From NCBI GenBank assembly GCA_018433595.1, contig JAHDQY010000003.1, forward strand, positions 144,306 to 208,305: DNA of 64,000 bases. The letters run 5' to 3'. The notes under the pieces were generated by a model. That model saw only the letters and a program-made list of their open reading frames with translations. It was not told the DNA's origin and ran no database searches. A program made the translations under genes and the position numbers. The stretch is from Synergistales bacterium (GTDB taxonomy: Bacteria > Synergistota > Synergistia > Synergistales > Aminithiophilaceae). Numbering within the stretch: the stretch's first letter is position 1; every line of letters starts with the position of its first letter. This document shows, one piece after another, positions 50,612 to 59,300 of this stretch.

Positions 50612-52263
50612 GGTTCGGCCCGGAGCCTCCAGTAGCCGTCGAAGCGGGTCATGTGGACGTACTGGCCGGGGCGGTACTCGCGGAAGATGAAGGGGCCCGA
50701 GCCGACGAGCTCCGTCAGCCCCTCGCCGTGGATGGTCGTCGCCGGCTGCCAGTTGCGCCACTCTTCGACCTTGCCGAGGATGTGAGCGGGGAAGACGGGC
50801 AGGCCGCCGATGTTGTGGAGGTGCCAGAAACTGACCGTATTCATGGTCACGACGACGGTCCTCCCGTCGGGCGTGGTTACGGAGCCGAGGTCGCTGACGG
50901 CGTCGAAGAAGCGGGGGACTTCAAGGGCTTTCAGGCGTTCGAGGGAGACGGCCACGTCGGAGGCCGTCAGGGGGCGGCCGTCGTGCCAGAGGAGGCCCGG
51001 CCTCAGGCGGAAGGTGAGCCGTGTCGATACCGTCTTCCCTTCGCCGACGGTTTCCAAAGTCCAGCTTTCGGCCAGCCCCGGGCGGTCCGAGAGGTCGTAG
51101 GGATCGATGGCCAGCAGCGACTCGTAGACGAGGGCGAGGATCTGCCAGTCGTAGGCCGTTCCGGCCGCCAGGGGGTTGAGGTTGCGGGGTTCATCGGAGA
51201 GGGTCCACCGGAAGGGGGCTGTGGAACCGTCGGAGGGAGCGATGGCAAGGAGGCTCCATCCGTTGTCGGGCGTCGTCTTCTCCGAGGCGATGAAGCCCGT
51301 CCACTCCTTGCGGTGGGCCGTGACGGAGTAGCGGGAGTAGAGGGGGATGACGGGGAGGAGTTCGGCCAGGGCCTTCTGGGCCTCCGAGGCGGCAAGGCGG
51401 GCTGACGTCTCGTCGGGGGCGAAGCGGAGGCGTTCCAGGATGGCGTCCATGGCTTCGTCACGGAGCCCCGGCATGTTGTAGCCGCTTTTCACGTCCATCG
51501 AGGAGTGGAAGAAGGCAAAGAGGCTGTCGGGGTCCCGCGTCAGCGACCAGGCGATGAGGAAGAGGTCGAAATCATGAGCGTTGAGGCGCTCGACGAGGGA
51601 GGAGAAATCGAGGGGTTCGACGGAGACGGGAATGCCCAGAGATCCCACGGCCAGAGCCAGACGCTGGGCCAGTTCGGCCGTCGTCGGCGAGACCTGGGCC
51701 AGGGGGGAGAGGAGCCTGACCGGCTTCAGCGGGATGCCTGACGGATCGACGAGTCTCCCTGAACCGTCCCAGTTCCATCCCGACGCGGCCAGTAGGGCCC
51801 GTGCCCTTTCGGCGTCATGACCGTACCGGGGGACCTGATCCTCGTAGTAGGGCGAAATGGGGGGGAGGAAGGTCTCCAGGGGGAGGGCGTAGCCGCCGAA
51901 GAGGTCACGGACGATGGTCTCCCGGTCGACGACGGAGGCGATCGCCTGTCGGAGTTCGAGACGGTTCCAGGGGGCGCGCCGGAGATTGAAGCCCATCTCC
52001 ATCATGTGGAAGGCCGGAGTGAGGGAGAGCTCGACATCTTCCCGCCGGGAAAGCCGCTCGATGTCGGCGGGGCGGACCAGATCGGTCACGAGATGGGTCG
52101 TCCCCCGCTCGAGGGCCAGAAGCTGGGCGTCGGTGTCGCGGACGATGACGAAGTAGAGATCCTCAAGCTTCGGTCCCCTCAGGCGCTCCACGTCGACGGA
52201 GGCGAAGGCCGAGGCGGCCAGGCCGAGGATGACGGCGAAGACGGCGGCGAGACGATGCCTCAT
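50608..52263 (-). CDS. Peptide-binding protein (SBP_bac_5) with circularly permuted order
   Basis: A 551-aa exported solute-binding protein (signal peptide MRHRLAAVFAVILGLAASAFA) and the first gene of the operon. Its segments are in reversed order. Residues about 28-325 match the C-terminal half of the family (PKLEDLYFVIVRDTDAQLLALERG, LELRQAIASVVDRETIV, RALLAASGWNWDGSGRLVD, LLPVIPLYSRYSVTAHRKEWTGF). Residues about 350-551 match the N-terminal half (EPRNLNPLAAG, LVYESLLAIDPYD, LAESW, WHDGRPLTASDVAVSLE, VGSGPFIFREYRPGQ). The protein ends at DGYWRLRAEP, exactly where the first part would continue. Ligand is unknown, probably a peptide. Confidence 0.85.
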   Translation of the reverse strand: MRHRLAAVFAVILGLAASAFASVDVERLRGPKLEDLYFVIVRDTDAQLLALERGTTHLVTDLVRPADIERLSRREDVELSLTPAFHMMEMGFNLRRAPWNRLELRQAIASVVDRETIVRDLFGGYALPLETFLPPISPYYEDQVPRYGHDAERARALLAASGWNWDGSGRLVDPSGIPLKPVRLLSPLAQVSPTTAELAQRLALAVGSLGIPVSVEPLDFSSLVERLNAHDFDLFLIAWSLTRDPDSLFAFFHSSMDVKSGYNMPGLRDEAMDAILERLRFAPDETSARLAASEAQKALAELLPVIPLYSRYSVTAHRKEWTGFIASEKTTPDNGWSLLAIAPSDGSTAPFRWTLSDEPRNLNPLAAGTAYDWQILALVYESLLAIDPYDLSDRPGLAESWTLETVGEGKTVSTRLTFRLRPGLLWHDGRPLTASDVAVSLERLKALEVPRFFDAVSDLGSVTTPDGRTVVVTMNTVSFWHLHNIGGLPVFPAHILGKVEEWRNWQPATTIHGEGLTELVGSGPFIFREYRPGQYVHMTRFDGYWRLRAEP

Positions 52264-52291
52264 CGGTCTCCTCCTTTCGGGACGGTTGCGG

Positions 52292-52774
52292 TCACCGGGT
52301 CTCCCGGTCCTTTCCGAAGGCGTCGGGGAAGGCCGGTGTCGTCGTCGGCTTCAGGAAGATCGAGATGATCCAGGTTACGGCCAGAGCGACTCCGATGCGC
52401 GAGGCCAGAAGGAGGCGGCCGTCGGCGCCGACGGCGACGAAAACGAGGGTGTCTTCGATGACGGCATGGCAGCCGACGAGAAAGATCACCAACAGCAGCA
52501 GGTCCCGCCGCGTCAGTCCGTCCTCGCGAGCGCTGTCGAAGATGACGCCGGCGCCGTAGGAGAGGCCGAAGACGAGTCCGACGAGGAGCGGGAAGGCCGA
52601 CTTCCCGGACATGCCGAAAAAGCGCGTCAGGGGGCTCATGAGGCGGGCCAGTCCGTCGAGGAGCTTCAGGTCCCTTCCGAGCTGAAGAAGGATCATCAGA
52701 GGAATGACGATGCGGGCGATGAGCCAGGACTGGGAAAGACCTCCCGCCAGGGCATCCATGATGAGCTCTCTCAT
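52292..52774 (-). CDS. Gate-domain (nucleoside recognition) membrane protein, second of pair
   Basis: A 160-aa membrane protein with about four helices. The stretch SPLTRFFGMSGKSAFPLLVGLVFGLSYGAGVIFDSAREDGLTRRDLLLLVIFLVGCHAVIEDT has the look of the Gate/nucleoside recognition domain found in SpmB- and YjiG-like proteins. ATG 52774 overlaps the stop of its partner gene. Together the two could form one channel or transporter. The substrate is unknown. Confidence 0.7.
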   Translation of the reverse strand: MRELIMDALAGGLSQSWLIARIVIPLMILLQLGRDLKLLDGLARLMSPLTRFFGMSGKSAFPLLVGLVFGLSYGAGVIFDSAREDGLTRRDLLLLVIFLVGCHAVIEDTLVFVAVGADGRLLLASRIGVALAVTWIISIFLKPTTTPAFPDAFGKDRETR

Positions 52775-53199
52775 GATGTCGCCAGCGTCAGATGGGCCGC
52801 CATCCCGGAGAAGGCCGCCAGGCCGATCCGAAAGGTCACGACGAAGGGGACGCTCAGTCCCAGGCGATGGGCCAGGGCCGACTCGACGGGGAGCGAGTGG
52901 GAGAAGGAGAGCATCAGGGCCAGGACCGTCACCTGGACGGAGTCGAAGGCCATGGCTCCCATGGCTCCGACGGCGGCGTAAAGCCCCATCGTGTTGCCGA
53001 TGACAAGCACCAGCGAGGCCTCGCCGGGGAGCCCGAAAAGCCCCATGAGGGGCTCGAAGAGGCGGGAGAGCCAGTTCAGGACAGGGGTGGCCTCAAGGAG
53101 GCGGACGACGAAATAGACGGGCAGGGTGATCCTCAGAAGGGTCCAGGTCGTCTCGATCCCCTTTTTGAAGCCCGTCGTCAGTGTGCGGCGCAGATCCAT
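52771..53199 (-). CDS. Gate-domain (nucleoside recognition) membrane protein, first of pair
   Basis: A 142-aa membrane protein with about four helices, including LLRITLPVYFVVRLLEATPVLNWLSRLFEPLMGLFGLPGEASLVLVIGNTMGLYAAVGAM. The GLPGEASLV and LMLSFSHSLPVESAL features parallel the partner's GMSGKSAF and FLVGCHAVIEDT. It begins the two-gene unit. An intact relative would usually carry both halves in one chain, so this looks like a split gene that is fixed and probably functional. Confidence 0.7.
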   Translation of the reverse strand: MDLRRTLTTGFKKGIETTWTLLRITLPVYFVVRLLEATPVLNWLSRLFEPLMGLFGLPGEASLVLVIGNTMGLYAAVGAMGAMAFDSVQVTVLALMLSFSHSLPVESALAHRLGLSVPFVVTFRIGLAAFSGMAAHLTLATS

Positions 53200-53313
53200 G
53201 TCGGTTGCCTCCGTTTCGCTCTTTTTGCGGCTATCCTATCAGCTTTTACCTCCCTCGGGCTATAATGAACGAAAAGTTCATCTCTCCGGCGTGGGGAAGA
53301 AGGGGCACCCTCG

Positions 53314-54222
53314 ATGAAACCTGCGCAGACGATCTTTCGAACCTCGGCTCCCCTGCGGGAGGGCCGTTTCCTTGCCAGACCGAACCGCTCCGTCGTCGAT
53401 TGCCGGGAGGTCCCGTCGGGATCGAGCCGCTTCGATTTTCTCCTCCGGACCGCCCGGGGGCCCATGATGATGGAGGTCAAATCCTGCACCCTCTTCACGG
53501 AATCGGTGGCCATGTTTCCCGACGCCATCACCGACCGGGGGAGCCGACATTTGAGGGAGCTGGCCGAACTGGCCGAGAGGGGGCGGCGCAGCGGCGTCCT
53601 CTTCGTCGTTCACTCGTCCCGCCCCCGCTTCTTTCTCCCCGAATTTCACACGGATCCGGTCTTCGCCGGAGCCTTGCTGGATGTTCGGGATCGCGTCGAG
53701 GTGAGGGCTCTGGCCGTCCACTGGCGGGGGGATCTTTCCCTCGGTCTCGACGTGAAGCCTCTGGAGATTCCCTGGGAGACGATCAAAAGGGAGGCGAAGG
53801 ATCGGGGGAGCTATCTTCTCGTGCTGGAGGTGCCCGAGCCGTTGAAGATGGAGGTAGGTGCCTTGGGAGAAGTGGCCTTCGACCGCGGCTGGTACGTCTA
53901 TGTCGGCTCGGCCATGGAAAATCTAACGGCCCGCCTCGAACGTCACCGCAGGAAGCGGAAGAAGTTCCACTGGCATATCGATTACCTTCGTGATCGGGCC
54001 CGTGTCGCGTCGATCCTTCCGCTGCGTTCCCCGGAGCGTTTCGAGTGCGGCCTGGCCGGAGCCATGGCCGAACTGGGGGGCGTCGTCATCCCCCGTTTCG
54101 GCTCCTCCGACTGCCGTTGCCCCGGTCACCTCTTCCGGTTTCCCTTCAACCCCGAGGAGGACCGGGCCTTTGTCGAAAGGCTGCTCGATCTGCGGATGGA
54201 ACGGCTGGCCCGGCGGCCCTAG
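53314..54222 (+). CDS. SfsA nuclease-like domain fused to DUF123 (GIY-YIG-like)
   Basis: A 302-aa two-domain protein. The first 150 residues are SfsA: APLREGRFLARPNRSVVDC at the start, then directly SRFDFLLRTARGPMMMEVKSCTLF, AMFPDAITDRGSRHLRELAEL and GVLFVVHSSRPRFFLPEFHTDPVFAGALL. About 90 residues that normally form the OB-fold between these parts are missing. From about 163 follows DUF123: GSYLLVLEVPEPLKMEVGALGEVAFDRGWYVYVGSAMENLTARLERHRRKRKKFHWHIDYL and FGSSDCRCPGHLFRF. Both domains are nuclease-like by family. The gene stands alone on the plus strand. Confidence 0.8.
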   Translation: MKPAQTIFRTSAPLREGRFLARPNRSVVDCREVPSGSSRFDFLLRTARGPMMMEVKSCTLFTESVAMFPDAITDRGSRHLRELAELAERGRRSGVLFVVHSSRPRFFLPEFHTDPVFAGALLDVRDRVEVRALAVHWRGDLSLGLDVKPLEIPWETIKREAKDRGSYLLVLEVPEPLKMEVGALGEVAFDRGWYVYVGSAMENLTARLERHRRKRKKFHWHIDYLRDRARVASILPLRSPERFECGLAGAMAELGGVVIPRFGSSDCRCPGHLFRFPFNPEEDRAFVERLLDLRMERLARRP

Positions 54223-54228
54223 GTGACC

Positions 54229-55104
54229 TCAAGCCTTCCTGTCCCGGCTCTCGCCGAGGGAGGCCAGGACGATGCCGGCGAGGATGACGGCTCCGCCGAG
54301 GATCTTGGCGGCCGTCAGCCCCTCTCCGAGGAAGAGCCAGGCCAGGAAGGTGCCGCTCAGAGGCTCGCCCAGGAGAGCCACGGCGACGAGGCCCGGCGAG
54401 ACCCAGCGGAGGGCCCAGTTGTAGGCCGTGTGGCCCAGGATCTGGGGGATCAGTCCCATGGCGGCGAAAAGGAGCCAGGTCCGGGAGGAGAAGCCGGTGA
54501 CGGGCTGTCCCAGGGCCAGGACGATCACCCAGAGGATGGCCGCCGCCGATCCGTAGCAGAGAAAGATGTAACCCAGAAGGGAGAGCCTGTCCCGGACGCG
54601 GCGTCCCATGAGGAAGTAGAGCGCCGCCGAGATGCCTCCGGCCAGGGCCAGACCGTCGCCGATGAGGGCCCTGCCGCTGAGGGCGAAGTCTCCGGCTCCG
54701 ACAACGGCGCCGCCGACCATGACGAGCCCCATGGCCAGGGCCATCGTCCTGCCGACGCGGTCGCCCGTCAGAAAGGGGCCGAAGAGGCCGACCCAGAGGG
54801 GAATGGTGTTGACGAGGACGACGCTGCTGGCGACGGTGGTGTAGAAAAGCGACGTGATCCAGGTGGCGAAGTGCAAAGCCAGCAGGGCCCCGGCCAGAAC
54901 GATCTGGAAGAGGTCGGAGCGGCTCAGGAGGCGGTACTCGTCACGGCATCGGGTCAGGGCGAAGGGGGCGAGAAAGAGGGTGGCCGTCCCGATGCGGTAG
55001 GCCGAGATGACCAGCGGGGGGGCCTCGGCAAGCCGTGCGAACAGAGAGCCCGTCGAAACGGCCAGAATGCCGACGGAAAGGCCCAAAAGAATCTTTTTCT
55101 CCAT
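54229..55104 (-). CDS. EamA-family (drug/metabolite) transporter
   Basis: A 291-aa protein with ten hydrophobic helices in two EamA repeats. The first contains LARLAEAPPLVISAYRIGTATLFLAPFAL and LHFATWITSLFYTTVASSVVLVNTIPLWV. The second contains LGHTAYNWALRWVSPGLVAVALLGEPLSGTFLAWLFLGE. Members usually export amino acids, purines or similar metabolites. It follows the MFS gene on the same strand by 6 nt and is probably co-transcribed with it. Confidence 0.88.
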   Translation of the reverse strand: MEKKILLGLSVGILAVSTGSLFARLAEAPPLVISAYRIGTATLFLAPFALTRCRDEYRLLSRSDLFQIVLAGALLALHFATWITSLFYTTVASSVVLVNTIPLWVGLFGPFLTGDRVGRTMALAMGLVMVGGAVVGAGDFALSGRALIGDGLALAGGISAALYFLMGRRVRDRLSLLGYIFLCYGSAAAILWVIVLALGQPVTGFSSRTWLLFAAMGLIPQILGHTAYNWALRWVSPGLVAVALLGEPLSGTFLAWLFLGEGLTAAKILGGAVILAGIVLASLGESRDRKA

Positions 55105-55110
55105 CGTCGT

Positions 55111-56262
55111 CTACCTCCTTGAGCCCCTTGAGGGCCTGTTCCAGAAAAGGGTGAGCGCCGTCGAGGCGGCCAGGGCGAAGCCCGCCAGGCTCCTGAAGGC
55201 GCCCGGCAGGCCCAGAAGGGGTGACGTGAAGCCGATGAAGAGGGGAAGGCCGATCCAGCTCAGATCCTGGGCCAGGTAGACCATGGCCGTTCCCTTGGGA
55301 CGAAGCTCCGGCGGGGTCAGGTCGCCGACGAGGGCCATGTGGACGGGGAAGGCCACGCCTAGGCCGGCTCCGAAGAGGACGCCCGCCAGGGCCAGCCCCG
55401 TTGCCTCTCCCGTCAGGGAGGCCCAGAGGAGGGCCAGGGCCATGATGCCGAAGCTGGGTCCGGCCAGTTTGCGCCGGGGCAGGCGGTCCATCAGGTTGCG
55501 GCCCAGGAGGCGGACGACGAGGGCCGTCACGCCGCTGATGGAGATGAAAGGAGAGGCCGTCAGGCCTTTCGACGCCGTCAGATTGGCGATGTAGACGATG
55601 GCCGAATCGGTGACGGCGAAGGAGAAGGCCGACAGAAGGAGAAGCCTCATCCCGTCCCGGGCGAAGAGCTGCCCATAGCTTCCCCAGGTCGGCCGGGAGG
55701 TGCAGTCGGGGGCGTCGCCGTCGGGAAGGAGGAAGGCCATCGCCGCGGCCGCCACGGCGAGAAGGGGCGCTTCCAGCAGATAGGCCGTAAAGAGGCCCCT
55801 CTGCAGGAACCAGTCGGCCACGGGAATGACGAGAAAGAGGGGGGCGATGGAGCCGATGGAGGTCATGGCGAAGGTGGCGCCCCGGGAACGGTCGGGAACG
55901 ACGAGGCACTGGAGAGAGGCGAGGGCCACGCAGTAGGAGCCGAAGCCCACCCCCGTGACGACTCGGGCCAGGAAGAGGCGGACCGCCGACGGGTCTCCCA
56001 GGGGCAGGAGGCCGCCCAGGGCCGCCACGAGTCCCGCCGTGACCAGCGTCTTTCGAACGCCCAGATGCTCCGTCATCCACCCTCCGAAGGGGCGGATGAG
56101 GGAGACGGTGACGTAGTAGGCGCTCACCAGAAGGCCGACGGCGGCGCTGCCTTCCCCTCCCTTCTCCAGGAAGGAGGCGAAAAGGTAGTAGACGGTGGTG
56201 AAGGCGTAGATGAAAAAGGTGGCTGCCACGAAAAGGGCAAGGCCCCGTTTTTTTTCTCCCAA
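55111..56262 (-). CDS. MFS transporter
   Basis: A 383-aa major facilitator with about 12 helices. The loop 2-3 motif reads RPFGGWMTEHLGVRKTLV and the later half has GRNLMDRLPRRKLAGPSFGIMALALLW and MALVGDLTPPELRPKGTAMVYLAQDLSW. The start is TTG 56262 with GGGAGGG upstream; an ATG 34 codons earlier would add a charged tail and lacks a site. Divergent from the activase gene. The substrate is unknown. Confidence 0.85.
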   Translation of the reverse strand: MGEKKRGLALFVAATFFIYAFTTVYYLFASFLEKGGEGSAAVGLLVSAYYVTVSLIRPFGGWMTEHLGVRKTLVTAGLVAALGGLLPLGDPSAVRLFLARVVTGVGFGSYCVALASLQCLVVPDRSRGATFAMTSIGSIAPLFLVIPVADWFLQRGLFTAYLLEAPLLAVAAAAMAFLLPDGDAPDCTSRPTWGSYGQLFARDGMRLLLLSAFSFAVTDSAIVYIANLTASKGLTASPFISISGVTALVVRLLGRNLMDRLPRRKLAGPSFGIMALALLWASLTGEATGLALAGVLFGAGLGVAFPVHMALVGDLTPPELRPKGTAMVYLAQDLSWIGLPLFIGFTSPLLGLPGAFRSLAGFALAASTALTLFWNRPSRGSRR

Positions 56263-56395
56263 AACGGCTCCCTCCCGAACAGGTCTATTGCATACTTTAC
56301 TACAAGACGGCCGACTTTCCAAGAGGCCTGGAGAGCGATAAAATGAATGGAGTTCACGATCCATTCATTTTTGGGGATCCCTTGGAGGTGAGGCC

Positions 56396-59300
56396 GTGGG
56401 AACCGTCCAGATCGGTTTCGACGTGGGAGCCGCCACGGTCCGCTGGGCGGCTGTCGAGGAGGGTTCTCTGGTCGCCGCTCCCCGCGGGAGGCCTCATTTC
56501 GGCCGGCCCCTTGAGACGTTGCGGGATTCCTGGGAGGAGGTCAGAGAATCCTTGCCCTCCGGGAAGAGACTGGCGACGGCCTTTACGGGGCTGAGCGCCC
56601 GCGATCTGGCCCGCTGGCGCCCCGGCCTCCTCTTCTTTCACGAGACGGTGGCCATTCCCTGGGGGGCTTGGCTGATCGCCCCTTCGACGCCTCTCCTCTT
56701 CCACATGGGAGCGAGGCAGTCCCTCTTCTTCCGTCTTCGCCACGGCGAAAGGGGGCCCCTTCTGAAGGACTGGTCCTGCGGAACGCGTTGCGGCGGCGGC
56801 TCGGGAATTCTTCTGGAGAAGCAGATCGTCCGTCTCTACAGCTCCGACGGCCTACCCGCGGACGTGGCGGAAAGGGAGGGCTTTCTGGCCCGCTCCTTTG
56901 CCCAGGCCGAGACGGAAGCCTCATCGATGGAGGTCCCCCCCTACAACGCCCGCTGCGGCGTCATCATCCAGTCCGACCTCATTCACGATCAGAACGAGGG
57001 GAAGGGGCGCCCCGAGCTTCTGGCGCGACTCTATGCCACGGTGGCCCGCAACTATCTCGGTGACGTCGTCGGTTCCAGGTCCCTGGACGGCGCCGTTCTC
57101 GCCACGGGAGGGCTTCTGGAGAGCCCCTTCCTGCGCCACCTCCTGGAGGAGGCTGCCGGCGCCCCCCTGATCCATCACCCTCTCTCTTCTTCCGTCGGGG
57201 CCATCGGGGCGGCCCTCGCCGCCGAAAGGAGGGAAAACACGGTCCTCTTCGATTTCGACGGTCTCGACGAGGCCCGCCGTTTTTTCCGCAGCCGCCGCGC
57301 CTTTGCGCCGCCCCTTTCCGAAAGCCTTGGCCGGGTCCGCCTTGTGGAGACGTCTCCTGCTGCGGAGAAAGAGGAGGGGCCTCTGGCCCTCGGCGTCGAC
57401 GGAGGGTCGACGACGACGAAGGCCGTTTTGGCCGATCTGGAGACGGGCGATTTCGTCGCCGGCCTCTATCTTCCCACGGGGGGCCGGCCCCGGGAGGCCC
57501 TCGCCCGTGTGCTGGAGGGACTTCGAGAGAAAGGCCGAAAGAGGGGGATCGCGGTCGTCATGACGACGGGTTCGGCGAGGATCCTCTACGAGAGAATCCT
57601 TCTTTCTCCGGCGCTTGCGGAGCTGGCGCGGGAGGAGGGATTCGCCGTCGCCGACGGGGCCGTTGACGAGATCACCTGTCACGGTCTGGGCGTCCGCTTC
57701 TGCGATGGCGACGTCGATACGATCTTCGAAGTCGGGGGCCAGGACATGAAGTTCACGGCCTTTCGCCGGTCCGACGAGGGCGTGACGGGCGAGGTCATCG
57801 AGGCCCGAATGAACTATTCCTGCCAGGCCGGGGCGGGCCAGACGCTGGAGAACATGGCGCGCCTTCTCGATCTTGACGTCAGGGCCCTTCAGGAGGCGGC
57901 GTTGCGGGCGGGTCGGGTCCCCCTCATCGACGCCACCTGCGGCGTCTTCATGGAAATGGAGGAGGGGCGCCTCCTGGCCGAGGGGTTCAGCCGCGACGAG
58001 GTGGCGGCGGCCATCGTCCGGGCGACGGCGGCCTCCTACTTTCACCGCTTTGTCGGCGGCGGAGCTCATCTCCAGGAGCGATGCTCCTGTCAGGGGGGCC
58101 CCTCTTTGGGACGGGCCTTCCTGGCGGCCATGGCCCAGGTGACGGGGCGGGAGATCCATGCCTTCCCCCATCGGGAGCTTTTCGGGGCCTGGGGGGCCGC
58201 CCTTTTCGGCCGCGAGCGGATACTGGCGTTGCGGAAGGAGGGGAAGGTCGTCAGGAGCTCCTTCCGGGGCTGGTCGGCCGCCGAAGCCTCCTTCGAGGTC
58301 CAGAAAGAGAGCTGTTCCTCCCGTTTCGGAGCCCTTTCCTGCGGCAGACGGGACTGCTCCCTCCAGATCTTTTCGATCGGCGGCGAAGAGATCGTGAGCG
58401 GCGGTTTTTGCCCTCGCGGAAACAGCGGGGGCGCCGTCAAGCCCCGGAGGGATTACGTGAGGGTCTTTCACGAGCTGATGGAGCGCCACTGGCCCGGGGG
58501 GGAGGGGGAGGTTCCCGGCGAGGCGCCGGCCGTGGCGATCCGCCGAAGCGGGGCCACCCTGGGGCCCCTGGGGCTCTGGACGGCCTTCGTCCTCCGGGGT
58601 CTCGGCCTGCGCCCTCTTCTGGGGCCGCCTTCGGACGACGAAACGGCCGCCCGCGGCGCCCGCCTGGCTCCGACCGATTTCTGTCTGGCCATGAAGCTCG
58701 TCTTCGGTCAGGCGGAACTCCTTGCCCGCTCTTCGGCCGATCTTCTTTTCAACGGCTCCTTCGTCGAAAAGGTCCGCAAGGGGCGGGAGTCGTTGAAGTT
58801 CTGCGTCTACACGGCCTCCGAGGGCCATCTCGTCCAGGCGGCCCTCGGGTTGGACCGGCACCGGAGCCTGGCGCCGGTCTGGCGTCTCGACGACAGACCT
58901 CAGATGATCCGCTCCCTGGGGTCGGAGCTGAAGCGGCTGGGGTTGGAGCGGTCGTTCCGCGCGATCGGAGAGGCTTTCGACAGCGCCGACGAAGCCCTTC
59001 TGCCCTTCCTGGCCGATATCGAAGAGGAGGGGGAGCGGTTTTTGTCCGGCCTCGGTGACGAGGCCGGCTATGTCGGCCTGGGGCGGGATTACGTCCTGCT
59101 TGACGATGCGGCCTCGTCGGGGATGGGGCGCCTGATGGCCCTGGGGCGGGGGTTGCCCTATCTCCCCCAGATCTTCCTCCGCCATCGCTGGCAGAAGGTC
59201 CCTCTCGACCGCTTTCTCCCCGATGAATTCTGGCTCCAGGGGAGCGCGATTCTCCAGGCCGAGGCCCTGACGGCCCTTCACCCCCGGCTTTTTCCGGTGC

